Of a stretch of 64,000 bases of DNA, positions 44,901 through 55,400 are shown in pieces. The translations under genes were made by a program, and so were the position numbers. The number at the start of each line of letters is the position of its first letter. Within the stretch, counting starts at the first letter, position 1. The stretch covers positions 9,623,312-9,687,311 of the forward strand of contig NC_092675.1 in the NCBI RefSeq assembly GCF_964355755.1. The letters run 5' to 3'. This DNA comes from Antedon mediterranea (Eukaryota > Echinodermata > Crinoidea > Comatulida > Antedonidae). The notes beneath the pieces were generated by a model, which had not been told where the DNA came from, made no database searches, and saw only the letters and a list, made by a program, of their open reading frames with translations.

Positions 44901-47900
44901 ATGGTATTTATAAACTTTAATATTATTGTAAATGTGGTCTTGTAGACGATAGAATTGCGAGTCGTGGATTTACATCCCCTACAAGTTAATAGACATAAAA
45001 TACCGACTATGCATTAAACGCAAATTCCAGGCCAAAAAGAGTAGTGGGAGGTGCCATTTTATCATGAATTATATGTGCGAGAGTACCATTTCCGACCATC
45101 CAAGGGTGTCATTTTCCTTTGGCCATGGTTAGAAGCCCATCCCTGCTCTCCATGTGTTCCAACTTGCAGGTTGGAATACATGTATAGAGTGCACCGTCTT
45201 TCAGATGAGACGTTAAGCCATTGGTCACGTGTGCAACATGGCTTATGTGCACATTAGAAAACGCAGTACACTCTTTGAAAAAGAGGTGTACTGCCCAATT
45301 CACCACCAAGGACCCCACCGGAACAAGTCTACAGACTTGAAACCTCAAATTATTAGTTGTCTAATAATAACAGGATTTTTATTGCGCACATAGCACTCAA
45401 GAGTGCTCAAGGTGCATTTAAAAAATAAAAAAACAAATCATAAAAATTCCTGACAAATAAAATGCAATTTCTTTGGAGGGTCCCCATCCGTTCTTGTTCT
45501 GTCGAGGTCCCGGACCCCTACCTAGGTGACCAAACAAAGGAGCAGGATACGCATTTGCCTTGCCACAGAAGACCAGGTGCTCAGAGACAACAAACAAGAC
45601 AGAGGCACCCCAAAGATAATGCTGGCCAGGAAATAGTATATTATACAATTCTAAGTCTAGAACTTTAAGAAACCTCATGATTTCCATATGCCTTAATGAA
45701 TAAATGTGTTTTTAATACTTTTTAAAAAGTATCAACAGTTTTAGCAAAATCTTATAGAGCTTGGTAGAGCATTCCATAGATGAGGAGTAGTAACGGTGAA
45801 AGCTCTGTCTCCCCATGAGTGGTGAGACTTAGGCTGAATGTAGAAGCATTTCCTTTATTTCGGATAGTACATACAGTATACACAATATATAAACCAAAAA
45901 GAGACACAATTTCAACTGGAATTTAGCAATGGCATCTTCCACAAAAACCACCTAAAATGTTGCACAAATGCTGATGCAGTTTGATTGTGGAAGTACATTA
46001 ACTATGGTTTTAAATAGACTATTTAGTTTGCACACATCACAACTTCACTGATTTTGAGTGATATATTGAAGTTGAATCCTTTTTTTTTTTATTTACAGCT
46101 CAACATTTTGATGATAATGAGGTTAAAATAATGAAACAACAACTGAAGATTCATCAGGAAAAAATCAATCAGTACCAGGAGTTAGTTGATGACCTTTATG
46201 GAGAAAGTTAGTAGTTAATTTTTTACAAGGATAGCTCTAACAGCTACCCAACTCAAGTAATAGTAGTGGTGTCCACTTTGAACCCTTCCATGATAGTGGT
46301 GTAAAGCTCTGTCTACACTATCAAACTAGTTTGATAAGCCCAAAATGGTAGTGATATGACATCATCATGTCCATATATGGGCACATCACTTTTTTTTGTC
46401 GCATAATGTTTTATATTGTAGACAGAGCTTAGTGTACCAAGGTACTATATGTACACAGGACCAATAGCTTTACATGCCATCAGAAAGATGCAATGGGAGT
46501 AAAGCATCTCGCCAAGGGTGTAATCAGTATGGAACAGATAGGCTTGAACCCATGCGTATCACAAGCTAGTTCAATATTATCATTACACCTTTACTCTCCG
46601 GTATATACAGCACCCGACGTGATTCCCAGACAGTCTCCCATCCAGAATGCAACTAATGTTGCTTAACTTTGGTAATCTGATGAGAACCAGTTTTTTAACA
46701 CAGTATGGCCATAGATTGACTTCTGAGTTTAACCTTTTATTCTAGATTCTCACCCAGCCGCTGTGCAAGCCAAGCGAAACAATGCTGTAGATAAGGATGA
46801 ATTTCAAGCAAGAGAGATGGACCTTAAGTTACAACACAAAAGGCTAAACAAGGACTTCCAGACACTCAATGTCAAAACGATTCCCGAAGAGGAAAGAGGG
46901 GGCTTCAACGAGCCAAGGATCATAAATTTCTGGAAAGACGCTCAAAAAACTAACTTCACAGAGGAAGAATTGATCTCTCTAAAAGTTAGTTCATTGTCAA
47001 GAGTCAAGATTGTTGCTTGACAAATTTAAGAGATGGAGTTGATGGTTTTTTTAGAAGTATCTTTGTGTTGTGTTGTATAATAATAGTCAGAATCAGTGGT
47101 TATAGTTGAGGTGCTCTTGGTGATAATTGTGATTGCTGTTGTGATGATTTTATAATCATATTTTTAAATAGCATGACTGTTTTGTGATACTTGATTTAGT
47201 ATTTTACATTTTCTAAATAAAATTTTCAGACATCAATAGTGTTTTCTACTTTTGTAGAAATAGATATAAATGTTCTTGGTTTATCATTCAGGCAACTTAA
47301 AGCTCAGATACAGGCATGACTTTTAAATATGATATTTGGTTAATTGTACATAAATCAAATATTTGTAATAGAAATCAAGATGATAAATGAATGAATATCC
47401 CTTAAAATGGTCAAATACGAAATTTGGCAAAATTCTGCTAAAAAAACAGGAAGACATTTTTTTTCAGTAGTTAGGTAGTTTAACCTAATACAATATCATG
47501 TCTGGTGACTCCCTAGAAGGTGAAAATAGAAGGTGGATATACGGTGGCTAATTTTTGCTCTAGCATGAAAATAAAACTCTGAAGTTAAATAAAAATACTA
47601 GAAATGCAAAATTCAAGTTATATTACCTATATTTAGTCATCCACACCGTTTATTTTTCATAGTTTTTTTTTAAACGCCTCTCTATTTACAACATTTGTGT
47701 ACAAAAGAATAGAGATTTTACTATGTAACTACACCCCCACTGATAAGAAAGTGCTTATTTTCACCATTACAAGCCTGTGTAACACATTATGAAACATAGG
47801 GGAAACTATAGTAATTATTGGAATGTATGATCAATAGAAAACTTTGTTTTGGAGATAATTTTGGCGATAATTTTGGCGATTTATGTTTTGGAAGCTAAAT

Positions 47901-49053
47901 TTCAAGATAGAGTCCAGTTTTGTGAGAGTTGTCATTTTTGTATATTTAAGTTTTTCCATAACTCTGCCCTTTCAAGATCTTATATCCATTTGATATCAAC
48001 CTAACTGTTCTCCGCTCCTTCACTGATAAACTCACTCTCCTAACTTTTTCCACAGGGCATTTTCTGTTCGCTGCACCTTTCCTTTGGAATCCACTGCCTT
48101 ATTGTATACGTAATTCTTCTATGTTGAAATATCTGTTCTGTTTATATCTGTTCTTAAAACCCACCATTTCAATTGTAAACGCTGTGAGACCTTTTGGTAA
48201 GAGCACCTTTAAATATTCATATATAATAATATTATTTTTATAATATTGTGTTTAATTATATAATTTCTCTTGTATACATCTAGGAAGAGTTGAGACATTT
48301 TGAGGGAAAACTAATGAAGTATGATACAATGCAAGAAGAAGCAATGTATGCTGAACGAACATATAAGAAGAAGAAAATGAATGGAGAGAAGGTTGATATG
48401 AAGAAACACACAGCCATGAGGGAGAAGGTTAAGGATATAGGAAACTCTGTAAGGTTTTATGTTGTCACCAGGAGTTTTTCACACCAGTTGTGGCACGGTT
48501 CCTGTCTAGCGGCAAATCAAATTGAACAAATGTTTCGTTTTCACAATGCTCCATGCAAGTATGCACCAAACGATGTGTGCATAGCCACGTGAAAACGAAA
48601 CATTGATGTTTGACATTCTATTTGATTTGCTGGTTCGGGACTGAAACCATGCCGGAACAGGTGTGAAAGACCCTTTCATCAGGAGTTAATGTACTATGGG
48701 ACCACATCCCACACCTCCCAAACCGTATTGACAAAAAGCAAAAAATGTGTTGGTGATGCATTCTGAACATTTGCTATGTTTTGGCCACACGTTTATAAAC
48801 TCTTGATATTTAATTTTAACAAGTTAGTACTTCATAGATATTCCTTTTTTTACCCAATTCCAATACTTCTACCACATTGTATTATTTATTGTAGCTGTCA
48901 AAGTGAATTTGTTTCTGTTTTGTCTGTCGACTTTCTATTGCACCCAAATGATAATCACTTTTATATTCTATTTTTATTGTCTAGGTCAAGAAATTTTTCA
49001 CTTCTATGAAAGAGAAGATATCTAGTAGAAAACAACAGCATAACGAATTGTAA
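41902..49053 (+). CDS. LRPAP1 (receptor-associated protein, RAP), complete
   Basis: Seven coding exons: 41902-42087, 44200-44344, 44787-44903, 46099-46206, 46746-46984, 48284-48448 and 48985-49053. They join in frame to 342 aa (human 357). A hydrophobic signal peptide (residues ~8-24) is followed by a RAP N-domain (VNQVWEKAQR). A middle domain (RLNELWKKTLDAQHF) and a C-terminal three-helix domain follow (FNEPRIINFWKDAQKTNFTE, EELRHFEGKLMKYD). The last four residues, HNEL, are the RAP ER-retrieval signal, identical to human. RAP is an ER chaperone that keeps LDL-receptor family proteins from binding ligand early. The ATG at 41902 directly follows a strong acceptor (cccctattcag), so a 5' UTR intron is likely; an upstream in-frame ATG at 41872 would fall in that intron. 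Introns are full of repeats. Confidence 0.95.
42107..42263. mobile_element. Palindromic hAT-like MITE with 8-bp target duplication
   Basis: The 157-bp element begins gggtcctactaaacaccacg and ends with its near mirror ggtgtttagtaggaccc. It is flanked on both sides by the perfect 8-bp repeat ttaagcat (42099-42106 and 42264-42271), as expected for hAT insertions. It lies about 20 bp after the LRPAP1 exon 1 donor. Confidence 0.85.
42706..42830 (-). repeat. Minisatellite, inverted mini-array
   Basis: About seven copies of ggacaa(c/t)taccccct-type units, which are the reverse complement of the 16-bp unit forming the large array at 43446-44098. Both lie in LRPAP1 intron 1. Confidence 0.85.
43446..44098 (+). 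repeat. Minisatellite, 16 bp x about 40
   Basis: A long array of gagggtagttgtccta with variants (ggggg, gtggg, ttggcc) grades into more diverged gggtggtagttgtccg units at the right. A few isolated units occur near 43005-43060. It lies in LRPAP1 intron 1 and ends about 100 bp before exon 2. Confidence 0.95.
44341..44725 (+). repeat. Tandem repeat of 37-41 bp x about 9, starting at a splice donor
   Basis: Units contain ggtaatttatatggta and ccaaagctgaaccta. The first unit overlaps the LRPAP1 exon 2 donor (acag|gtaattt), so later units carry donor-like aggtaattta copies. Units lengthen from 37 to about 41 bp along the array. Confidence 0.9.
45040..45420 (+). mobile_element. SINE-like repeat with conserved central domain
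   Basis: The core gtctttcagatgagacgtta followed by agccattggtc and gcttatgtgcacatta matches the style of the conserved SINE domain also seen at 12555-12640. It runs into a segment (ttttattgcgcacatagcac) of the type often found near SINE/LINE tails. It lies in LRPAP1 intron 3. Confidence 0.45.
45421..45880. repeat. Probable old retroelement sequence
   Basis: The stretch includes a G+C-richer part (45470-45620) and a segment near 45760-45830 (agagcttggtagagcattcc, cggtgaaagctctgtctccc). The latter resembles decayed non-LTR retrotransposon 3' sequence. No intact ORF is present. Tentative. Confidence 0.3.
46312..46431. mobile_element. Short MITE (aagctctgtctacac ends), copy 3
   Basis: Left aaagctctgtctacactatc and right attgtagacagagctta are inverted repeats enclosing the family interior (aaaatggtagtgatatgaca, gtccatatatgggcacatca). 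It lies in LRPAP1 intron 4, next to a 5S-derived SINE. Confidence 0.8.
46470..46713 (-). mobile_element. 5S rRNA-derived SINE, copy 2
   Basis: Minus-strand 46713-46600 follows animal 5S rRNA closely: tatggccatac, ttctcatcagattacc, aagttaagcaac, tggatgggagactg, ctgggaatcac, gggtgctgta. After this comes a segment with a tRNA-type B-box-like gggttcaagcc, then the tail shared with 10965-11203. Older substitutions show it is not a working 5S gene. Confidence 0.8.
47300..47560. repeat. Dispersed repeat, copy 2
   Basis: Similar along its length to 14735-14965 (shared cccttaaaatgg and ttcagtagttaggtagttta). It lies in LRPAP1 intron 5. Confidence 0.6.
47930..48190 (+). pseudogene. Non-LTR retrotransposon fragment (3' end of RT ORF)
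   Basis: Translated pieces read LRSFTDKLTLLTFSTG, then FLFAAPFLWNPLPYCIRNSS. This is the typical C-terminal pattern of CR1/L2-type RT ORFs (..aaP.lWN.LP..IRnss). No catalytic part is present. It lies in LRPAP1 intron 5, just before exon 6. Confidence 0.6.
48474..48671. mobile_element. MITE with ttcacacc ends
   Basis: Left gtttttcacaccagttgtgg is mirrored on the right by the sequence ending ggtgtgaaagac; similarity continues inward through gcaaatcaaat/atttgatttgc. The interior holds a second palindromic section (gttttcac...gtgaaaac). It lies in LRPAP1 intron 6 and starts about 25 bp after the donor. Confidence 0.7.
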
Positions 49054-52000
49054 TATGAAATCTCTTCAATTGAAAGTACATCAACTTGATTCAAGTCTCT
49101 TCAAAATCAGCGATCCATATTCAGTTCTTTTCGCTGTGAAAATTTCATATTTTACATTCTGCCCACCAATTCATTATGTATTCAAAAATCCGTAACCTTG
49201 ACTGCCTTATTAATTGATACACAAGCAAGGTTGTACTAGGTGGTTTGATTTGATGGTAATCACCATACTCTATTTATTTGAATAAATGCTACACTTTGAA
49301 TAAACACCCCCCTCAAATAAATGTCCCCCATAGAACATTGTTTGGAATAAACTGCACCTTCAAATAACCGCCCCGCCACATGCATTACATACATTATTTG
49401 TATGACAACACATTTCTATTTGTAGTAGGATTCATTGATTGACATGATCTACAATTCACCAAGCATCTTGATATTGATTTTTATGATATTAATGTGTGTT
49501 TTAAATAGTTACCCTTCAACTTAAGACGAAACATCAGTTTTTCCTTTTATTAAATCTATTATAGAAAATGTATTCTTATCTACAGTATTGATATCGTCAT
49601 TCATTATTATCCATAGTATAAATAAGCCTTAAAGCTAATATCCATCAGTATGTAGTAAACATTTAAAATAGCTACAGAAGATGACCCAAACGTTCATTAT
49701 AATACAATTATAATAAAAATATAATTCTTAAAATATTTATTTTTTTATAATCCTTTTGTAGTATCTTAATATATTTTATACTGTGTAATATAGTTTTAGT
49801 ATTTTAGTAAATCTTTAGTACCTTTTGTAATTTGCTGAAATTTATTTTTGTGTACTTTTATGCTTATTTATAAGTGTCTTTACATCTTGCCTAATATTTT
49901 ATTAAAACCTATTACAATAAATTAAATGCTAAGCAACTGAGCGAAATACTTGGCGAAATAGAGAGAACAGAGGGCGTTCTATTTATCATTTTGGCCCATG
50001 TTGAAGATAAAAATAACGTCACCAATATATTGATTTTTCTGAAAATTAGTAGGCATGTTCTTAGTTACAACTAACACCCAATAATTCCGGACGATAACTT
50101 AAAAATTGTGAACGTTATTGTGCAAACCAACAAAGCAAGTACTATACTACTAACAAACATTCTATTTTGCCATGTAATTAATGGGTATTTGTCCTGTTAT
50201 TTTATTTAATTTGATTTAACACCACATTCAAAATGGCATAGCTCGTAAATGACCCACCCTGTTTTATAGCTCACTAGTCAAAACATTTTCATTATGATAT
50301 CTGGTAGGATCAACGAGGTATAGCTAACATTATTGAAAAACTACCCAAAGATTTGTATCCAAGAAAATATATTTTGTAATAATACGATATATACAAGGTG
50401 TTGGGAATAGATTATGCAAGTTTAATAATGATAGAATAGTAAACCCTCTAAAAATGATATTGCTGAAACACATTTTTAGGATATATTGTATTGTCAATTA
50501 TAAAGCAATTTAAATCTGAATGTTTTAATATTAAATAAAAATAATATTGCAGTTGTACCTGTTTTTAAGGTAACAGGATATTTGAGAGTGGTTTTTAGTT
50601 TAAAAGGTTAATTTTAAAGTCTGTTTTTACGCAAACCTATAGCTTTTTATATATTTATGCATATTATTTATAATTCCATCTGCAAAAAAAGCTTGAGAAT
50701 ATTCAGTTTGTTGAATAAATGCATCTAATGGAAACTAGACTAGGTGCATGTATGCAGTCTGGTTTGGTAAAAGTCATCCATACAAGATTGTCCTGATTCT
50801 GATACAAAATGTTTATTTACAGGGTGTATTGTTTTGATAGATACGTATTATTGTCTGTAGATAGCAAATGCTGATCATCCTGCTCCGCAGTGACCATACA
50901 TAAAGCACAGATACCTTTTGGAGTGATTCATGCACTGATAATACACAACAGTTTACCTTTAATTTAATGAATTTACAATTGTTATCAATCAATATAACTG
51001 CACCAATGATTGTCATGTGTTAATTATATATCATGTTTTTTCTTGTTGCCATGTTCTGAAATCCTGTCATATCCTTCAAACAATTTGAATGAAATATGAT
51101 AAATGTTAACATGCATAATTTATACAGCCTTTTCTTTTAGAAAAGACCAGTCAATATAAAGCCTATAAATGTTTACATTATTTAGTTGAGGTGGATGATA
51201 ATATGTCAGATATACCTTTTAGTGTCATAGTACTTTATGAATAACATTCCATAGATAGTATAATAAATTAAATTCTAATATAGAATATCTATTGTGTTTT
51301 ATTATTTTAATTGTTTTCAACTATATTGCTATAGTATAATTTAATCATCAATCAATTGCAAAATGTAGTGAATTAGTGTCAGAATCATGGACGAATATAG
51401 CACAGATGAGGATGCAATGATCATACAACCAAAACCAAATTTAAATTTATTGTTTTTATGTTGAATATTGGTTTTTATTTACCATTATTAAAAATATATG
51501 AAAAATGAAATGCAGAAACAAATTTATATACATATGAAATGTTATGTTTAACTTAGTTGACAGTTTAAAAACTTTACCATATTTTGTATCTATTTGTGAA
51601 AGCACATTATTTTCCCCTTTAAAAAATGTAGGAGTCCGTGAATTATCTGCTGCATAAATTGCAACCTATGACCTTTTGAACCAGGAAATCTTGCAGTTGT
51701 TGCTATTCTGTCGGAAAGTGACTCAAGAATAAGATAATATGTAACTTGTATTTTTAATTTATACACTTAATATAATCTTTGGAAAAGTGTCTTGATGTAT
51801 TTCAGTTCTTTTATTCGATCTCAAGGTCTTCCATTTGGTCAGCTCTTACAGGTCAGTATTAATTATGCAGCATGTTTCGGTTTTTACCCGTTCGTGCGAC
51901 TATAAAAATTATGATTGTGGTAGCTTACATTACATAGTGCAGTAAGCTAGGTAAATATTTACAAGTTCTTCCTATCTCTCTGTCCATGACTGGCTGCAGG

Positions 52001-52412
52001 CGGAAGTAATCTGCACGTCTAAATTAACTTCTGTCGGTATTTACCGAAGTATTTTAATATATAAAATAATTTAGGCATGTTTATGCCTCCTTGCAAAATG
52101 ATATCACTAGGTACCACCAGACAGAATTTTAAAAGCTGTCTCTCCAACTGACTGTTGAGTCATCATATGATACTGAATGACGGTATGACCTGATATAGTT
52201 TTACCTCATTTTAGGTAGGCTATTTTAATACCAACCTAGGTTATAAGTTGACTTACCAGCTAGATCCTGCATGATTATAAAGTTTCCTCAAAGGCGTTTT
52301 CATCTTTCAAATCCTGTTTTATAATTATTTTTTTTTTCAGATTAATTTAATCATCTAATTTAACCCACAAACAACTGACTTACGATACGTTGCCTCAACA
52401 TTTTTATTCACG
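49054..52412. other. Intergenic DNA, LRPAP1 to PIK3AP1
   Basis: LRPAP1 3' UTR is followed by a partial 'tttattcaaataaac' MITE (about 49261-49500) and AT-rich DNA with no recognisable gene. An acceptor-like (t)11cag ends at 52340, so the first PIK3AP1 coding exon probably begins at 52341 with 5' UTR. Non-coding exon(s) would lie further upstream. Confidence 0.5.
49261..49500 (-). mobile_element. Partial 'tttattcaaataaac' MITE
   Basis: Contains tatttatttgaataaatg, repeated gaataaacaccccc motifs and gacatgatctacaattcacc. These match part of the 54646-55053 copy in reverse orientation. The distal end is missing. Confidence 0.55.
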
Positions 52413-55400
52413 ATGGCGTCAATGGGACAGTCGGACGGTATGTACATTTTTTGTATTCTATTTCCTTTATAGATTATAACAATGTAGGTCTAGGCTAAAA
52501 TAGTGTTTTGTATGGCCCACATTTATTTAAATTTTGTTAAATACTGTAAAAATAATTAATTAATAATCTAATTAACCCTACTAGTCTACTAGCTTCGAAA
52601 AGTAAAAGTGAAATTAACCAATCAACACACCTTATTGCAAATATCACAAAATGCATTTATTTTCTTTTAATACAATTTTGTAAATATGAATGCAGAACAT
52701 GAATATTTTCTTTCTTTTTAATTTGTGTACAAACTTTTATTCACAACTAAAGTCGAGGCTATACAAACTGTACAATCACAGGGAATATTAAAATGTTGTG
52801 ATACAGTGAGTAACACTTAATTAAAACACAAATTAGCTGAAACATTATTAATATTCCAGCTTTTAAATGTTTTATAATTCTCACATTGTTCTAAATTTCA
52901 TTGTTCAAGAACTCGAAGTAATATATAGAATTGAAATCAGCTTTAAATAGAATTAATTAAAATGAATAATTCTAATTACTGTACAGTACAAGTTTTTCAT
53001 TCAAGTTATATTTTCAAAAAGATAATTTACTGGATTTAGATTGACAGTTATACCCAGGCAATCTGAAGTAGGGAATTATTTTTGAATTCCCTTGTACATT
53101 AATTGTTCGTAGTTACATGATAAGGTTTATTTACCAAGCAAGTTTAAAACACCTTTGTCTTATCTGACAAAGTGACATGTAATTGTAATTATCTAATAAT
53201 AAATTATCCAACATTTTTGGGGAATTCCCTATTTTTTAAATTCAAGCAAGGATATAGCCAATCATCTTGACATCCACACAGTGGCCTACAATAAGGTTAT
53301 GTACTGTATTTAAATTTGGACTTGGCAAAACATTTTTAATCTATTTATTATATTTATGATTAGCTTCTTTATATATTAATAGTATCTATTTCAATAATGT
53401 GTCCCATACAACGATCTTGATTACGATTATATTACATAATTAGTTTTATGGTCCCATCATTAGTAGTATGGACATTTTATGCATTATGGATTCTTCTCAT
53501 TATCAATATAACAATATGAAAATTCTAACCATTCCACTTTATAGTATAAAATATCTGCCATTATTTATGTCTATTGAATAAGATATTAGGTTATAGATAA
53601 AGTTTACTTTGAGAGATGAGAATGATTAAAGTTGAAACTTAAATTTGAAGTTTAAGCTGAAAGGTTGAAAGAATTAAATGCGTATAGTACTGTATGCTGG
53701 ATACATGGTTTAACAACCAACAAAATGAGTGTCAGAATTAAATACATTAAAAAAAAAATACAAATGATTTTTTAATTTTCAGATGTTCCATTTGATTTAA
53801 CTATACTATTTTTTGATGATGCGTTCCAGTGGTGCGAGTATCTTTTTGACCTTTTCCAGGCGTATGACCTAACGCAGAACTCGGAACGAATTAATGACTT
53901 TCCTACAAACGAGGTAACATTAAGCAATATCAAACGTTCCTTTGTGCAATTAGTAATCATATCTCCGCAATGCGTTGAAAGCTGCTCCACGATGATTGAA
54001 CAAGTAACAATGTCAAATTCCACCATTGGTTTGATATGTGGCACAAATGAGGAGGATATTGAACTATTGTACAAGAGAATTCCATCAGCGAAATCTTGGA
54101 AATTGGTCGATACAACTGCTAAGTCGATTGTTACTGAAACAATGACCATGATAAAGCAACCGCAAATTTATGAAAGTAATGAAGAACTTCTTTCGGAAGC
54201 ATACTACATGGAAATGAATAAAGATGATCAGGTTGATCTTTATCTGCCAATGATCGGTGATTCCTCTAACGACATTTATATGGACATGGAGAATCCAAAC
54301 ATGGTAGATGATTCCATTTACGAACATATGGGTACACAACAGTGTAAGTAGATTTACTTTGTGCATAACTAGGAAACGATAGTAGTACTGTAGTAAAGGT
54401 TTGTGGTACACAATGAATACGATACACAGGCTCAAAGTAGATAGGGGAGGGTGAAGCTAGTCAGACACCTCCTCCCTCTATAAATTTTCGGAACTTACAA
54501 TGCAAAAGATAGGAGGCTAAGTTCAGCACTTCTTTTATGTTCATTTAGGCCCATTATTTCAAAATCGGAAATCTGCCACTTTTATTGTAATATTGCAAAA
54601 CTTTAATTTTACTTTAAAGGATTTTGTTGCCATAATAATTATAATACCATATTTATTCAAATAAACACCCCAGAGCGTTTATTGTTCAGGAGGGTTTTTA
54701 GAGAGGCATTTATTCGAGGGAGGCATCTATGCGGAGGAGGCATTTCTTTTTTTTAGGGTGTAATAATGTATAATCAATTAATATTAATAAGTGATAAAAT
54801 ACAATAACATTGGTAAATTGTAGATCATGTCAATCAATGAATTCTACTACAAATAGAAATGTGTAATGTTTATTGTGTATGATATACACAATAAACATTA
54901 CACATTTCTATCATGTTTATTCAAAATAAAATAAACGTCCTTTAAAAAGGCATTTTTTTCAAGTATTGGGGAATGTGGTTGTTTATTACAAATAATGTTC
55001 TATGGGGGAGGGGGTTGTTTATTCAAAGTAGGGCGTTTATTTAAATAAATATGGTATCTAGTGCCATTTTGTTTTGTTGGCTTTTATTGCAAATTCATTT
55101 AAATCACTAGCTGTACAGTACCAATTGTTATATTTGATTGAATTACTTCATACTATCATTTTCCTATATTATTATACAGTCGTTCATGAGCTGTAGAGCA
55201 CTTTGTATTTTTTATTATATGTACAATATATTTATAGTACTTTGTACAATTTTAAGTCAGTTGATTTGTTGTTCTTTTCTTTCCAAATTTAGCCAAAAAT
55301 GTTACAGTTATACCCCGAGTTATACCAAGTACTACGCGTTGTGGGGTGAGTTATTTTTTTAGAAATAAATTCAACCTTTTGTACCACCAACACAAAATTC

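Noticed and set aside
46600-46713. Functional 5S rRNA gene
   Set aside because: Many substitutions relative to animal 5S rRNA and a dispersed second copy show it is a SINE head.
53772-54149. 125-codon minus-strand ORF
   Set aside because: Antisense shadow of PIK3AP1 exon 2.
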